A DNA stretch of 64,000 nt from Planctomycetota bacterium (GCA_016714045.1 JADJNY010000002.1:842565-906564); one strand, 5' to 3'. Counted from the first letter of the stretch, positions 7,562-16,248 are shown. Translations and numbers: made by a program. The notes: generated by a model not told the origin, from the sequence alone.

Positions 7562-8638
7562 CTACGGCGTCCACACGACGCTGTAGCTGTTCGTCGCGTT
7601 GAACGTCGCCGGGGTGCAGAAGCTCGCGACGTCGCGGAAGTAGACCTGGTAGTCCACCCGGAGCCCCGCGGGCGGAACCACGGCCTGCAGCGCTGCCGAG
7701 AGCGGCGGATCGCCCGGTCCCGGCCACGTCGAGGCTCCGGCGGACGCCGTGTGCGCGGCGACGCGGCGCAAGGACCCGATCAGGCACAGCGTCCCGTCCC
7801 CGAACGGTTCCGGCACCCACCCCGCGAGGGACTCGAGCAGGATCGCCCCCGCGTTCGGCGGGAGCGCGCTCGCGTGGAGCGCGAGCGAGTCGTTCGAGAC
7901 GCTCGCGGTCCCGTCGCCTGCGAGCTCGCCGTACCCCCCGAACGAGTGCCTGCACCCGCGCGAGAGCGGCCCGAAGGTCGGTGAGCCCGGCGACGTGTTC
8001 GCGCAGGGGCAGAACGCGCCGCAGTTGCGCAGGCCGGGCTCGGCGGTGAACTCGACCGCGTCGATCATCCAGCCGAAGGGGTGGTTGAGCTGCTCGTCCC
8101 GCGATTCGAAGCGGAAGCGAACGAGGATCGACTGTCCTCGGTACGAGAACAGGTTGACCGAGCGCGGATACCAGGCCGACGGCGGCTGCTGGAGGTTGCC
8201 GAAGCAGTTGGTGGAGAGGTTCTCCCACGTCGCACCGCCATCCGTCGATGCGTCGACGAACGAGAGGTCGTACTGGTGCACGCAGGAGTCGTCCTCGACG
8301 GCCAGGTGCTGCCAGAAGTGGAGCCACGCCGTCGGCGTCGTCGCGGGGATCGCGACCGGCGTCGCGAGCGTGAGCGTGCCCGCGTTCGCCACACCGACCG
8401 TGTCGTAGTTGCAGACGCCGTCGATGCCGTAGTACGCGCCGTGGGTGCCTTCGGGGAACGGTGCGCGCGCGGCGCCGCACGCGTCGGTCGCGGCCTCGGC
8501 GTTCCACAGCCCGCTCGGGACCCAGTGGCCGAGACCGTTCTCGAATCCGTCGGAGAAGAGGACGGTTTGGGCGCTCGCGGCGCTGGTGAGCGCGGCGACG
8601 AGCGGAAGGACGAGCCAGCGGGCGAACGTGAACATCAT
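7562..8638 (-). CDS. Secreted 358-aa two-domain surface protein, paralog 3
   Basis: The copy closest to the intact hydrolase. The ATG at 8638 gives MMFTFARWLVLPLV with a signal ending TSAASAQ and again exactly 358 aa. It also puts the leader GAGGTGCGCTC at the same spacing as in the sister genes, which decides the start over an upstream in-frame ATG. The N-terminal domain has LFSDGFENGLGHWVPSGLWN, STDGGATWENL and GWMIDAVEF. The C-terminal module has FCPCANTSPGSPTFG, GCRHSFGGYGEL and the ending FNATNSYSVVWTP. It lies 158 bp downstream of the hydrolase on the same strand, so co-transcription is plausible. Confidence 0.87.
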   Translation of the reverse strand: MMFTFARWLVLPLVAALTSAASAQTVLFSDGFENGLGHWVPSGLWNAEAATDACGAARAPFPEGTHGAYYGIDGVCNYDTVGVANAGTLTLATPVAIPATTPTAWLHFWQHLAVEDDSCVHQYDLSFVDASTDGGATWENLSTNCFGNLQQPPSAWYPRSVNLFSYRGQSILVRFRFESRDEQLNHPFGWMIDAVEFTAEPGLRNCGAFCPCANTSPGSPTFGPLSRGCRHSFGGYGELAGDGTASVSNDSLALHASALPPNAGAILLESLAGWVPEPFGDGTLCLIGSLRRVAAHTASAGASTWPGPGDPPLSAALQAVVPPAGLRVDYQVYFRDVASFCTPATFNATNSYSVVWTP

Positions 8639-8796
8639 GAGCGCACCTCGAGCGGTGGGACTTGAGAGCCGCGTCGCGGCGACCACCCCGAGCGCAAGCC
8701 GGGGAACGTGGTCCTCGATCGTAGCCAGTCTTCACCCCAATGGACCCAGCGCTGCGCCGCGCGTGGCGAGATTCTCGAAGAAACCGAGGCCGCCGC

Positions 8797-10245
8797 CTAC
8801 TTCCCGCGCACCTTCGCGATCCAGTCCTTCAGCATCGTCGTGAATGAGTTGCTGAACGTCCCGCGCTGGAAGTTGCGCACGCTCTCCTGCTCGGTCGCGA
8901 ACGCGTGGAACAAGTGGTCCGAGTTCGGCGCGATCGCGAAGGTCCCGTGGCCGGGGTGCTTCTGGTTCACGATGTCCGCGATCAGCTTGTGGTCGACCTC
9001 GTACACGACGAAGTCGCTGGCACCCTTGACCGCGAGCACGGGGCACTCGATGCGGCTCCAGTACGAGGCGAAGTTGATCTCGTTGAGCTGCCGCCAGAAG
9101 TCGAGCGTCTTGCCGTTGAAGAGGCCGCCCGGGAAGTACGCGTCGACGTAGGGCGCGAGGTCGGGATGCGACTCCTTCACCTCGGCCGGCGACTGCTTCT
9201 CGAGCATCACGAGCGCCATCATTCGCGCGCCCTGGCGCGACTTCTCGTCGGCGTTCTCGAAGCTGTCGCCCGCGACGAGCCCTTGGTACCGCAGCGTGTC
9301 CATCAAGTACTCGAACCACGTCCGCGCGGCCGCGCCGTACACCGCGATACCGCGCACCGGGTCGTCGACCGCGATCATCGGACCGAACGCGGCGCCCATG
9401 CTGTGGCCGAAGAGGAAGACGTCGTTCGGGTCGACCTCGGGGAGCGCCTTGAGCTGCTTCAAGGCCTCCGCGTAGATCCCGATCTCGCCCTGGTAGTCGA
9501 GCTCGGCGAACGGCCCACCTTCGCTGTCGCCGACGCCGGGCTTCTCGACGCGCAGCGTGACGAAGCCCGCATCCGCGAACGCGTGCAGGAGCGGCCCGTC
9601 GATCGTCGCGACGTCGCCGGTCGCCTTCGAGAGCACGTAGTCGTACGAGATCGGCGAGAAGCCCTGGATGAAGAGGAAGCCCGGGTGCTTCCCGGGCGTC
9701 TTCGGCTTCGTGACGATCGTGCGCATGCGCTGGCCCGCGTGCGTGACATGCGTGTACTCGACCGAGTACGTGTCGGTGCCCGGATCGCGCAGCTTCTCGG
9801 CGAGCGGGCCTTCGAGCTTCATCGCTTCACCCTTGCGCACGACGTCGAACACGAGCTTCGTCCCCGCGGGCGTCGCGCGGATCGCGTCGCCGATCGTCGC
9901 GGCGGAGACGGGTGCGCCGTTCATCTTCAGCACGACGTCGCCCGCTTGGATGCCGAGCGCCGCAGCGGTGAGCCCGGGTACGGGCTCGTTCGCGACGAGG
10001 CCCTCGCCCGATTTCAGGCCGTGCTTCTCCGCGTCCTTCTTGCCGAGCGACTTGAACGAGAGCCCGAGCGCGCCGCGGCGCGGGAGCGGGGCGTCGGCGC
10101 GCATCTCTTCGAGCGCGGAGTGCGGGAGCGCGACGGTGTGCGGAGCGGACGAGATGCGCGAGACCAGCGCAAGCGGGGAGGGCGGGAGCGCGGCGATGTG
10201 CGCAGCGGACGGAGCGAGTGCGAGCAGTGCGAGGGCGGAGATCAT
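8797..10245 (-). CDS. Exported PDZ + alpha/beta hydrolase
   Basis: 482 aa from the ATG at 10245, with a short hydrophobic N-terminus (MISALALLALAPSAAHIAAL) that probably directs export. Residues about 55-145 form a PDZ-like domain (GLVANEPVPGLTAAALGIQAG, then DVVLKMNGAPV). The rest is an alpha/beta hydrolase with nucleophile Ser282 in FGHSMGAAFG, probable acid in GASDFVVYEVDH, and His in PNSDHLFHAF. The glycine-rich loop GFSPISYDY may form the oxyanion hole. PDZ plus hydrolase suggests an envelope esterase or peptidase that recognises C-terminal peptides; the substrate is unknown. Its last 55 codons recur as a remnant at 7340-7523. Confidence 0.88.
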   Translation of the reverse strand: MISALALLALAPSAAHIAALPPSPLALVSRISSAPHTVALPHSALEEMRADAPLPRRGALGLSFKSLGKKDAEKHGLKSGEGLVANEPVPGLTAAALGIQAGDVVLKMNGAPVSAATIGDAIRATPAGTKLVFDVVRKGEAMKLEGPLAEKLRDPGTDTYSVEYTHVTHAGQRMRTIVTKPKTPGKHPGFLFIQGFSPISYDYVLSKATGDVATIDGPLLHAFADAGFVTLRVEKPGVGDSEGGPFAELDYQGEIGIYAEALKQLKALPEVDPNDVFLFGHSMGAAFGPMIAVDDPVRGIAVYGAAARTWFEYLMDTLRYQGLVAGDSFENADEKSRQGARMMALVMLEKQSPAEVKESHPDLAPYVDAYFPGGLFNGKTLDFWRQLNEINFASYWSRIECPVLAVKGASDFVVYEVDHKLIADIVNQKHPGHGTFAIAPNSDHLFHAFATEQESVRNFQRGTFSNSFTTMLKDWIAKVRGK

Positions 10246-10531
10246 GGGGGGGCGCGACGGTGTCGAGAGGGAGGTGGGCGGTCGGCGCGACCACGCGGAG
10301 CGCGCGGTGCTCATGCGCCGATCGCGGAGCACGCGGCGGAGCCTATCGGAGCCGATCGATCGCGGGCGGAGTCACGCGGTAAGACCGTCGTTCGCGTGGA
10401 GCGCGCGTGAACACGGCGCTGACGAAGCTGCACGCTTCGTACACGAGGAGACGCGCGGGCGGGTTGACGACGATGCGCGACGACCTTGCTGGAGGTCAGG
10501 CTCATGACGAAGCCCGGTCGGGAGAGGCGCG

Positions 10532-12067
10532 TCACCGGCCGAGCGGAAAGAGCGCCGAGTCCGTGCGCGAGCTCGTGAGGAGCTCGCGCGCGTGCTCGAC
10601 GAGCTCGGGGTGCTCCGCCGCGACGTCGCGCGTCTCGTTCGGGTCGCGCGCGAGGTCGTAGAGCTCGACGCGCGAATTGCCCTTGTTCATGTCGCGCCGC
10701 ACGGCCTTCCAATCGCCGAAGCGTGCGGCTTGTTGGCCGCCGTAGCTCGCGAGCTCCCAATAGAGGTGGCGCTTCGCGGCGAACGGCTCGCCGAAGAGGA
10801 GCGGCGCGAGGTCAGTGCCGTCGAGATCGCGCGGGAGCGGGAGCTCGTGCGCTGCCGGCGATGCGGAGGACGCGTGCGACGCGCCTCCAGCGCCCGACGT
10901 GCTCGTCGCGCGCTCGTCCGCGAGCGCCACGATCGTCGGCAACAGATCCCACGCCGCGACGACCTCGTCCGTCGTCCGTCCCGCCGCGATCCGCCCGCTC
11001 CAACGGGCGATCAGCGGCGCGCGGATCCCTCCTTCGTAGACGCTTGCCTTGCGGCCGCGCAGCCCCATCGAGCTCGCGAAGAAGTCCGAGTCCGCGCCGC
11101 CGACTCGGCCGTACGTCGGCCCGTTGTCGCTCGCGAAGAGGATCAACGTGTCGCGCGCGAGGCCGAGCTCCTCGAGCTTCGCCACGATGCGCCCGACGTC
11201 GCGGTCGAGCCGCGTCACCATCGCCGCGTACGTCGCGTGCGGTTCGGCGACGGGGATGTAGCCCTGCGTCCCGTCGTACGGTGCGTCCTCGAACGCGCCC
11301 CGGTACGCCGCGACGTCCTCCGCCGGCGCCTGCAGCGACGCGTGCGGGATCGTCGGCGTGAAGTAGAGGAAGAAGGGCCGCGCGCGCTGCGCTTCGATCC
11401 ACGCGAGCGCGTCGTCGGCGAACAGGTCCTCGGCGTACGAGGCACCCGGCGCGTCGCCCGGATTGCCCGGCAGCACGACGCGCGCTCCGTCGCGCCACAA
11501 GTACGTCGGGTAGTGGTCGTGCGCGCGCCGCTGGCACAGGAACCCGAAGAAGTGATCGAAGCCCTGCGCGTTCGGCTCGCCGACGCTCTTCGGTCCGCCG
11601 AGGCCCCACTTGCCGATGCACGCGGTCGCGTAGCCGCGCGAGCGCAGGAGCTCGGCGAGCGTCACCTCGCTCGCGGCGAGCGGCTCCTGGCCCTCGGGCT
11701 GGAACTCCTTGTTGTCGCGGATGTAGCCGTGCCCGGCGTGCTTCCCCGTGAGCAAGGCGCAGCGCGACGGAGCGCACAGCGGCGCGCCCGCGTAGTACTG
11801 CGTGAAGCGCACACCCTCGCGCGCGAGTGTGTCCAGGTGCGGCGTCTTGATCTTCGTCTGCCCGTAGCACCCGAGCTCGCCGACGCCGAGGTCGTCGGCG
11901 AGGATCACGATCACGTTCGGTGCGCGCGGCGGCTTGCCGTGCTCCGTGCGCGAGGAGTCCATGGCGCTCGAGCACGCTACGGCTGCGAACGCGCCGAGGA
12001 GGGGCGACGCGAGTCGGAGGACGCGCGTGACGTGCGGCGCGCGCGGGGCCTCGGGCGCCGCGCGCAT
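10532..12067 (-). CDS. Exported formylglycine-dependent sulfatase
   Basis: A 511-aa type I sulfatase with a lipobox-like AVAC at residue 32. NVIVILADDLGVGELGCYGQ carries the metal-binding Asp pair. Cys98 in CAPSRCALLTG is the C-x-P-x-R site that an anaerobic or FGE-type maturase turns into formylglycine. FASDNGP supplies the later Asp-Asn metal ligands. It probably removes sulfate from polysaccharides or glycans outside the cytoplasm, as in the many planctomycete sulfatases. The start is set by the TGATG overlap with the upstream VOC lipoprotein gene at 12067, implying translational coupling. No maturase gene is in the window. Confidence 0.92.
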   Translation of the reverse strand: MRAAPEAPRAPHVTRVLRLASPLLGAFAAVACSSAMDSSRTEHGKPPRAPNVIVILADDLGVGELGCYGQTKIKTPHLDTLAREGVRFTQYYAGAPLCAPSRCALLTGKHAGHGYIRDNKEFQPEGQEPLAASEVTLAELLRSRGYATACIGKWGLGGPKSVGEPNAQGFDHFFGFLCQRRAHDHYPTYLWRDGARVVLPGNPGDAPGASYAEDLFADDALAWIEAQRARPFFLYFTPTIPHASLQAPAEDVAAYRGAFEDAPYDGTQGYIPVAEPHATYAAMVTRLDRDVGRIVAKLEELGLARDTLILFASDNGPTYGRVGGADSDFFASSMGLRGRKASVYEGGIRAPLIARWSGRIAAGRTTDEVVAAWDLLPTIVALADERATSTSGAGGASHASSASPAAHELPLPRDLDGTDLAPLLFGEPFAAKRHLYWELASYGGQQAARFGDWKAVRRDMNKGNSRVELYDLARDPNETRDVAAEHPELVEHARELLTSSRTDSALFPLGR

Positions 12068-12639
12068 CACTGGCCCGCGTACGCGCGTTCGAGCGCGGCG
12101 ATGTCGAACTTCTTCATCGTCATCATCGCGGCCATCGCTCGTTGCGCCTTCGCCGGGTCGGGATCGGCGAGCATGCGTTCGAGCGAGTCGGGGACGATCT
12201 GCCAGACGACGCCGTACTTGTCGGTGAGCCAGCCGCAGTCGATCTCGCTTCCGCCGTTCGTGAGCGCGGTCCAGTACCGGTCGATCTCGGCCTGATTGCG
12301 GCACGCGACGATGATCGAGTTCGTGTGCGAGAACGCGGGTTGCGGATTCCCGTTCAGCACCATCAGCTCGTTCCCCCGCAGCGCGAGGCGGCCGGCGATG
12401 AACGTTCCCTTCGGCATGGGGCCGCCTTCGCCAGCGCGGATCACGCTCGCGACCTGCGCGCCCTCGAACACGGACGCATAGAACTGGAGGGCCGCTTCGG
12501 CCTCGGATTGGAACCAGATGCAGGGCGCGATCGTGCTGGGGGGCGGCATTCGAGGAGTCTCTGGGGAAGGACCGGGACCGGCGCAGGCAGCCGCGAGAAC
12601 CGAGACCGCGAGAACGAGGGGGATGAGTGTGAGGCGCAT
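12067..12639 (-). CDS. VOC-superfamily (PhnB-like) lipoprotein
   Basis: 190 aa. A lipoprotein signal (LAAACAG) precedes a PhnB/3-demethylubiquinone-methyltransferase-like VOC domain: PCIWFQSEAEAALQFYASVF, NSIIVACRNQAEIDRYW, GWLTDKYGVVWQIVP. The C-terminal AMAAMMTMKKFDIAALERAY is a conserved family ending. Such proteins are usually cytoplasmic, so the signal peptide is unusual. It resembles the protein at 14383-14958 throughout the mature region and overlaps the sulfatase by one base (TGATG). A TACCCT hexamer lies about 32 nt upstream. Enzymatic activity is not established for this group. Confidence 0.85.
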   Translation of the reverse strand: MRLTLIPLVLAVSVLAAACAGPGPSPETPRMPPPSTIAPCIWFQSEAEAALQFYASVFEGAQVASVIRAGEGGPMPKGTFIAGRLALRGNELMVLNGNPQPAFSHTNSIIVACRNQAEIDRYWTALTNGGSEIDCGWLTDKYGVVWQIVPDSLERMLADPDPAKAQRAMAAMMTMKKFDIAALERAYAGQ

Positions 12640-12719
12640 GGTTTCGATGGGGGACGGGAGCCGTGGCGGAGGGTAGGGCGCGCGCGGGGCATGTCAATGC
12701 AGCCGGTCCGCGGGCGAGT

Positions 12720-13961
12720 TCAATCGAGCCGCGCGAGCCGCGCGAGGAGGTACTGCCGTTCCGCCGCGTTGGTCGCGCGCTCCGCCGCGCAGCGAAAGCT
12801 CCTGCGAGCGCCATCGCGCTCGCCCGCGCGCTCGAGGAGGTGCGCGCGCACCGCCTCGATGCGGTGGCCGTCGGCCATCCGCGCGTCGCGCTCGATCCCG
12901 ACGAGCTCCTCCAGCCCGCGCCGCGGGCCGTGCACCATCGCGACCGCCACGACGCGGTTCAGCGCGACCACCGGCCCGCCCGTCACGCGCATCAGCACGT
13001 CGTACAACGCCAGCACCTGCGGCCAGTCCGTCGCCTCGACGGTCGTCGCTTCCGCGTGCAGGGCCGCGATCGCCGCTTGCAGCTGGTACGGGCCGACCGC
13101 GCCGCGCGTGAAGGCCTCCGTGAGGATCCGCGTGCCCTCCGCCGTCGCGGCGCGGTCCCACCGCGATCGGTCCTGCTCGTCGAGCGGAATGAGCTCGCCG
13201 GCCGCGTTCGTGCGCGCGGCGCGCCGCGCGTGAGTCAGGGACAGGAGGGCGAGCAGCCCCGCTGCCTCCGCGTGCGTCGGGAACGCGCGGTGCAGCCCGC
13301 GCGCGAGCCGCAGCGCCTCCTCGGCGAGGTCGTCGCGCGCGAGCTCGGCACCAAAGCTCGCGTCGTACCCCTCGTTGAACAGGAGGTAGAGCACGTGCAG
13401 CACGCTCCCGATTCGCGCCTCGAGCTCGCCGGGCTCCGGGAGCTCGAAGACCGCCCCGGTGTCCGCGATCGACCGCTTCGCACGGTGGATGCGCTGCGCC
13501 ATCGTCGCCTCGGGGACGAGGAACGCCCGCGCGATCTCCGCCGTCGTCAACCCCGCGACCGCGCGCAGCGTCAATGCGATCGCCGTGCTCGGCGCCAGCG
13601 ACGGGTGGCAGCAGAGGAAGAGCAGCACGAGACCGTCGTCGCGGTCCGCCGCGAGCGCCTCGTCCGCCGCCGGCGCGGCCTCGGGCGCGCGCGTCCAGGC
13701 GCGCCGCTCGCGGCGCTTGCGCGCGCGCTCGTCGTCGCGGCGGTCCTCGATACGCCGGCACGCGACGCGGTAGAGCCAGCCGCCCGCGTTCGCGGGCACG
13801 CCTGCCTCGTTCCACGCGCCGTGCGCGGCGAGCAGCGCCTCCTGCACGGCGTCCTCGGCCGCCGCGAAGTCACCGCAGCGCCGCGTGACGGACGCGACGA
13901 CGCGTGGCGTGAGCTCGCGCAGCACGCGTTCGACGTCGTCGCGGGACCGACCGCTCTCCAT
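12720..13961 (-). CDS. ECF42-type sigma factor with C-terminal TPR-like domain
   Basis: 413 aa. The sigma-70 region 2-like part includes FAAAEDAVQEALLAAHGAWN and GWLYRVACRRIEDRRRDD-like sequence. Region 4 includes AVAGLTTAEIARAFLVPEATMAQRIHRAK. A long helical C-terminal extension (about 185-413) includes VLYLLFNEGYDASFG, LARGLHRAFPTHAEAAGLLAL and YDVLMRVTGGPVVALNRVVAV. This architecture and the adjacent DGPF/YCII gene are the hallmarks of the ECF42 family, in which the C-terminal domain replaces an anti-sigma factor. The gene begins 2 bp after the YCII stop, so the two are certainly co-transcribed. Likely targets are the DGPF and VOC genes around it. Confidence 0.92.
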   Translation of the reverse strand: MESGRSRDDVERVLRELTPRVVASVTRRCGDFAAAEDAVQEALLAAHGAWNEAGVPANAGGWLYRVACRRIEDRRDDERARKRRERRAWTRAPEAAPAADEALAADRDDGLVLLFLCCHPSLAPSTAIALTLRAVAGLTTAEIARAFLVPEATMAQRIHRAKRSIADTGAVFELPEPGELEARIGSVLHVLYLLFNEGYDASFGAELARDDLAEEALRLARGLHRAFPTHAEAAGLLALLSLTHARRAARTNAAGELIPLDEQDRSRWDRAATAEGTRILTEAFTRGAVGPYQLQAAIAALHAEATTVEATDWPQVLALYDVLMRVTGGPVVALNRVVAVAMVHGPRRGLEELVGIERDARMADGHRIEAVRAHLLERAGERDGARRSFRCAAERATNAAERQYLLARLARLD

Positions 13962-13963
13962 CG

Positions 13964-14353
13964 TCAGACCTTCGGAGCCTGGCCGACCGCGCGCAGCTCG
14001 ATCGGAATCGGGATCGGCTTCCCGCCCGGTCCCGGCGCGGCGGACGCGGCCGCGGCGATCGCGATCGCGCGCGCTTCGTCGGGGACTTCGACGATCCAGA
14101 AGCCCGCGAGGAACTCCTTGGTCTCGGCAAACGGACCGTCGCTGACGATCGCCCGGCCGTCCTCGCCGCTGCGCACGATCTTCGCGCTCGACGGCATCTC
14201 GAGGCCTTCGGCGAGCACGAGCTCGCCCGACGCCCGCAGCTTCTTCGCGAAGTCGATCATGAACTCGATGTGCGCCTTGAACTCCTCGGGCTTCCACTTG
14301 GAGAGCTCGCGGAATCCGGCCGCGGTACCGTGCATCATCAACATGAACTTCAT
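13964..14353 (-). CDS. DGPF/YCII-domain protein
   Basis: 129 aa beginning MKFMLMMHGTAAGF, with the defining SDGPFAETKEFLAGFWIVE. These ferredoxin-like-fold proteins accompany ECF42 sigma factors in many bacteria; their biochemical role is unsettled. The ATG at 14353 matches the normal N-terminus and has GAGGAC 11 nt upstream. An alternative ATG at 14386 (MNPETRRGPTP...) would overlap the upstream VOC gene stop as ATGA, so translational coupling from there is possible. The stop lies 2 bp before the sigma factor start. Confidence 0.9.
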   Translation of the reverse strand: MKFMLMMHGTAAGFRELSKWKPEEFKAHIEFMIDFAKKLRASGELVLAEGLEMPSSAKIVRSGEDGRAIVSDGPFAETKEFLAGFWIVEVPDEARAIAIAAAASAAPGPGGKPIPIPIELRAVGQAPKV

Positions 14354-14382
14354 GGGCGTGGGTCCTCGTCTCGTCTCGGGGT

Positions 14383-14958
14383 TCATCGGCCGTCGCGCGC
14401 GCGTTCGAGCGCGGCGAGGTCGAGCTTCTGCATCTGGAACATCGCCTCGGCGACGCGCCGTGCCTTCGCGGGGTCGGGATCGCCGAGCAAGGCACTTAGC
14501 GACTCCGGGATCACTTGCCACGACACGCCGAATCGATCCTCGAGCCAGCCGCACATCGTGGGCGTTCCGCCGGCGACGAGCCCGTCCCAGTACCGGTCGA
14601 TCTCGCGCTGGTCCTTGCAGCTGACGACGATCGACGCGGAGGCGTTGAACGCGTGCTTCGTGTTGCCGTTGAGCACGATCAGGTCGTGCCCGCGCCACGC
14701 GAGCTTCGCGGAGATCAGCGCACCGCCCGACCGCATCTCGGATGTGATCCGGGCTCCCTCGAACACGGACGCGTAGTGCCTCACGGCGGCCTCGGCCTCC
14801 TCGTCGAACCAGAGGCAGGGCACGAATTCGGACGGGGAGGCGGCGGGGGAGGGCTTGGTCACGGCAGGCGGGGCTTGGTGAGAGGTCGCGGGGACGAACG
14901 CGGCCGCGAGGGCCGCGGCGCCGGCGAGGAGCAGGGTAGGGAGGAAGATCGATCGCAT
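14383..14958 (-). CDS. Exported VOC-superfamily (PhnB-like) protein
   Basis: 191 aa, first gene of the ECF42 operon. An N-terminal signal (MRSIFLPTLLLAGAAALAAAF) is followed by a Pro/Ser linker and a PhnB-like VOC domain: PCLWFDEEAEAAVRHYASVF, ASIVVSCKDQREIDRYW, GWLEDRFGVSWQVIPESL. It ends MFQMQKLDLAALERARDGR. It is a clear paralog of the lipoprotein at 12067-12639, and the two bracket the DGPF and sigma genes. Export of a PhnB-like protein is unusual. It is divergent from the next ECF sigma gene at 15085 with a 126-bp shared control region. Confidence 0.87.
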   Translation of the reverse strand: MRSIFLPTLLLAGAAALAAAFVPATSHQAPPAVTKPSPAASPSEFVPCLWFDEEAEAAVRHYASVFEGARITSEMRSGGALISAKLAWRGHDLIVLNGNTKHAFNASASIVVSCKDQREIDRYWDGLVAGGTPTMCGWLEDRFGVSWQVIPESLSALLGDPDPAKARRVAEAMFQMQKLDLAALERARDGR

Positions 14959-15072
14959 GGAGGGTCTCTGGGACGGGGCTCGCCGTCGAGTCGGAGCCGC
15001 TTCCTTCCTCACGACATCGTCCTTGGAAAAACCGCGCGCGGGTCGGGGGAGCGGCGCGTCACGGAGGCGCCT

Positions 15073-15077
15073 ATCCT
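15073..15077 (+). promoter_or_regulatory. TATCCT -10-like hexamer close to the ECF sigma start
   Basis: TATCCT (15072-15077) ends 7 nt before the GTG start at 15085 and there is no Shine-Dalgarno between them. If it is a -10 element, transcription would start at or next to the initiation codon. No recognisable -35 is at the expected distance. Confidence 0.4.
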
Positions 15078-15084
15078 GGCCGCG

Positions 15085-15639
15085 GTGAACGGCGAGTGCA
15101 CCGATGCGGAACTCGTGCGCGCTGCTGCGGCGGGGGACGAACGGGCGTTCGACGCGCTCTACCGCCGCCATCGCGACTGGGTGTTCGCGCTCGCGCTGCG
15201 GGCGACGGGGCGACGCGAGGACGCGCTCGACCTCGCGCAGGAGGCCTTCGTCGAGCTGCTCGGCGCGCTCGAGCGGTTCGAGCCCGGCGGTTCGTTGCGC
15301 GCGTGGCTGCGGCGCGTCGTGCTCCACCGCGCGATCGACCAAGGGCGGAGCGCGGGCCGCGCGCGGCGCGTCGACGTGGCGCCCGAGGACGTGCTCGGGG
15401 ACGTGCTCGACCGCGCCGCGGAGGACGGCGGGGAGCGCGCGGACCTCGCGCGCGTCCTGCGCGGGCTCCCGGCGGAGCAGCGCGAGGTCGTGCTCCTGCG
15501 CTTCGTCGACGGGTTCGAGCTCGCGGAGATCGCGGCGGCCCTCGGTATGCCGCTCGGGACGGTCAAGTCGCGCCTCCATCAGGCAGTGGCGAACCTGCGG
15601 GCCGATCCGCGCGTCGCGCGGTTCTTCGAGGTCGAGTAG
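15085..15639 (+). CDS. ECF-family RNA polymerase sigma factor
   Basis: 184 aa from a GTG. Region 2 is ELVRAAAAGDERAFDALYRRHRDWV to LDLAQEAFVELLGALERFEP; region 4 is LRGLPAEQREVVLLRFVDGF then LAEIAAALGMPLGTVKSRLHQ. It directs RNA polymerase to a regulon that cannot be deduced here but normally includes its own operon. Genes downstream on the same strand encode a membrane dockerin protein, a cohesin-like protein and a VIT/VWA lipoprotein, so the sigma factor probably answers to an envelope or surface signal through them. The gap to the next gene is 159 bp. It has no extended C-terminus, unlike the ECF42 sigma on the other strand. Confidence 0.93.
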   Translation: MNGECTDAELVRAAAAGDERAFDALYRRHRDWVFALALRATGRREDALDLAQEAFVELLGALERFEPGGSLRAWLRRVVLHRAIDQGRSAGRARRVDVAPEDVLGDVLDRAAEDGGERADLARVLRGLPAEQREVVLLRFVDGFELAEIAAALGMPLGTVKSRLHQAVANLRADPRVARFFEVE

Positions 15640-15798
15640 GCGTGCGGGCGCGCGCGGGCCTGGTTTGGCCTGGCCGGGGGCGGGCGGAGCGCGCGTCAAG
15701 CGGTCGCGGAGGTCGAGGTCGCGCGGGACGGTCGGTGCTCGCGGAGAGGTTTCTTCGAAGTCGTCGAACCCGGCGGCCGCCATGATCGCTCTCGGGGC

Positions 15799-16248
15799 GT
15801 GGAACGACGCGACGAAGACGACCCGAAGCTCCCGCGCGGCCTCGAGGACGGGCTCGGAGGCCTGTTCGGACCAAGTGCGGCCGAACAGGCGGAGCTCGAC
15901 CAGCGCATCGGCCGCGCGGCGCGCACGCGGTTCGCCCGGCGGCAGAAGGTAGCACCGGCCCGGCCGAGCGTGCGGCGCGTCTGGGCGCTGCGCGCGGCCG
16001 CCGCCGTGCTCGTCGCGTTCGGCGGGTGGATGCTCGCGCGCGTCCTGGCGCCCGCGCCGCGGCCGCACGAGGTCGCGCGGCTCGACCTCGACGGGAACGG
16101 GCGCGTCGACGTGCTCGACGCGTTCCAGGTCGCGCGCGGCGTCGCGCGCGGCGCCACGAAGCCCGAATGGGACGTCGACGGCGACGGGCGCGTCGATCGG
16201 AACGACGCGGACGCGGTCGCGCGCGAAGCGGTGAGGACCGGGTCGTGA
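15799..16248 (+). CDS. Membrane protein with C-terminal dockerin (putative anti-sigma)
   Basis: 149 aa from a GTG. Residues 1-60 are charged and probably cytoplasmic. One transmembrane helix follows (about 61-83, VWALRAAAAVLVAFGGWMLA). The outer part, 94-146, is a type I dockerin-like pair of calcium loops: DLDGNGRVDVLDAFQVARGV and DVDGDGRVDRNDADAVAREA. Its position directly after an ECF sigma gene and its single-pass topology fit an anti-sigma factor, but it lacks the zinc-finger HxxxCxxC motif (no Cys at all), so that role is inference. Its stop overlaps the GTG of the next gene (GTGA), implying coupling to the cohesin-like partner. Confidence 0.82.
   Translation: MERRDEDDPKLPRGLEDGLGGLFGPSAAEQAELDQRIGRAARTRFARRQKVAPARPSVRRVWALRAAAAVLVAFGGWMLARVLAPAPRPHEVARLDLDGNGRVDVLDAFQVARGVARGATKPEWDVDGDGRVDRNDADAVAREAVRTGS

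Noticed and set aside
12067..12814. Extension of the sulfatase frame upstream of 12067
   Set aside because: It would run through the VOC lipoprotein gene in another frame. The TGATG overlap and the lipobox at residue 32 support the start at 12067.
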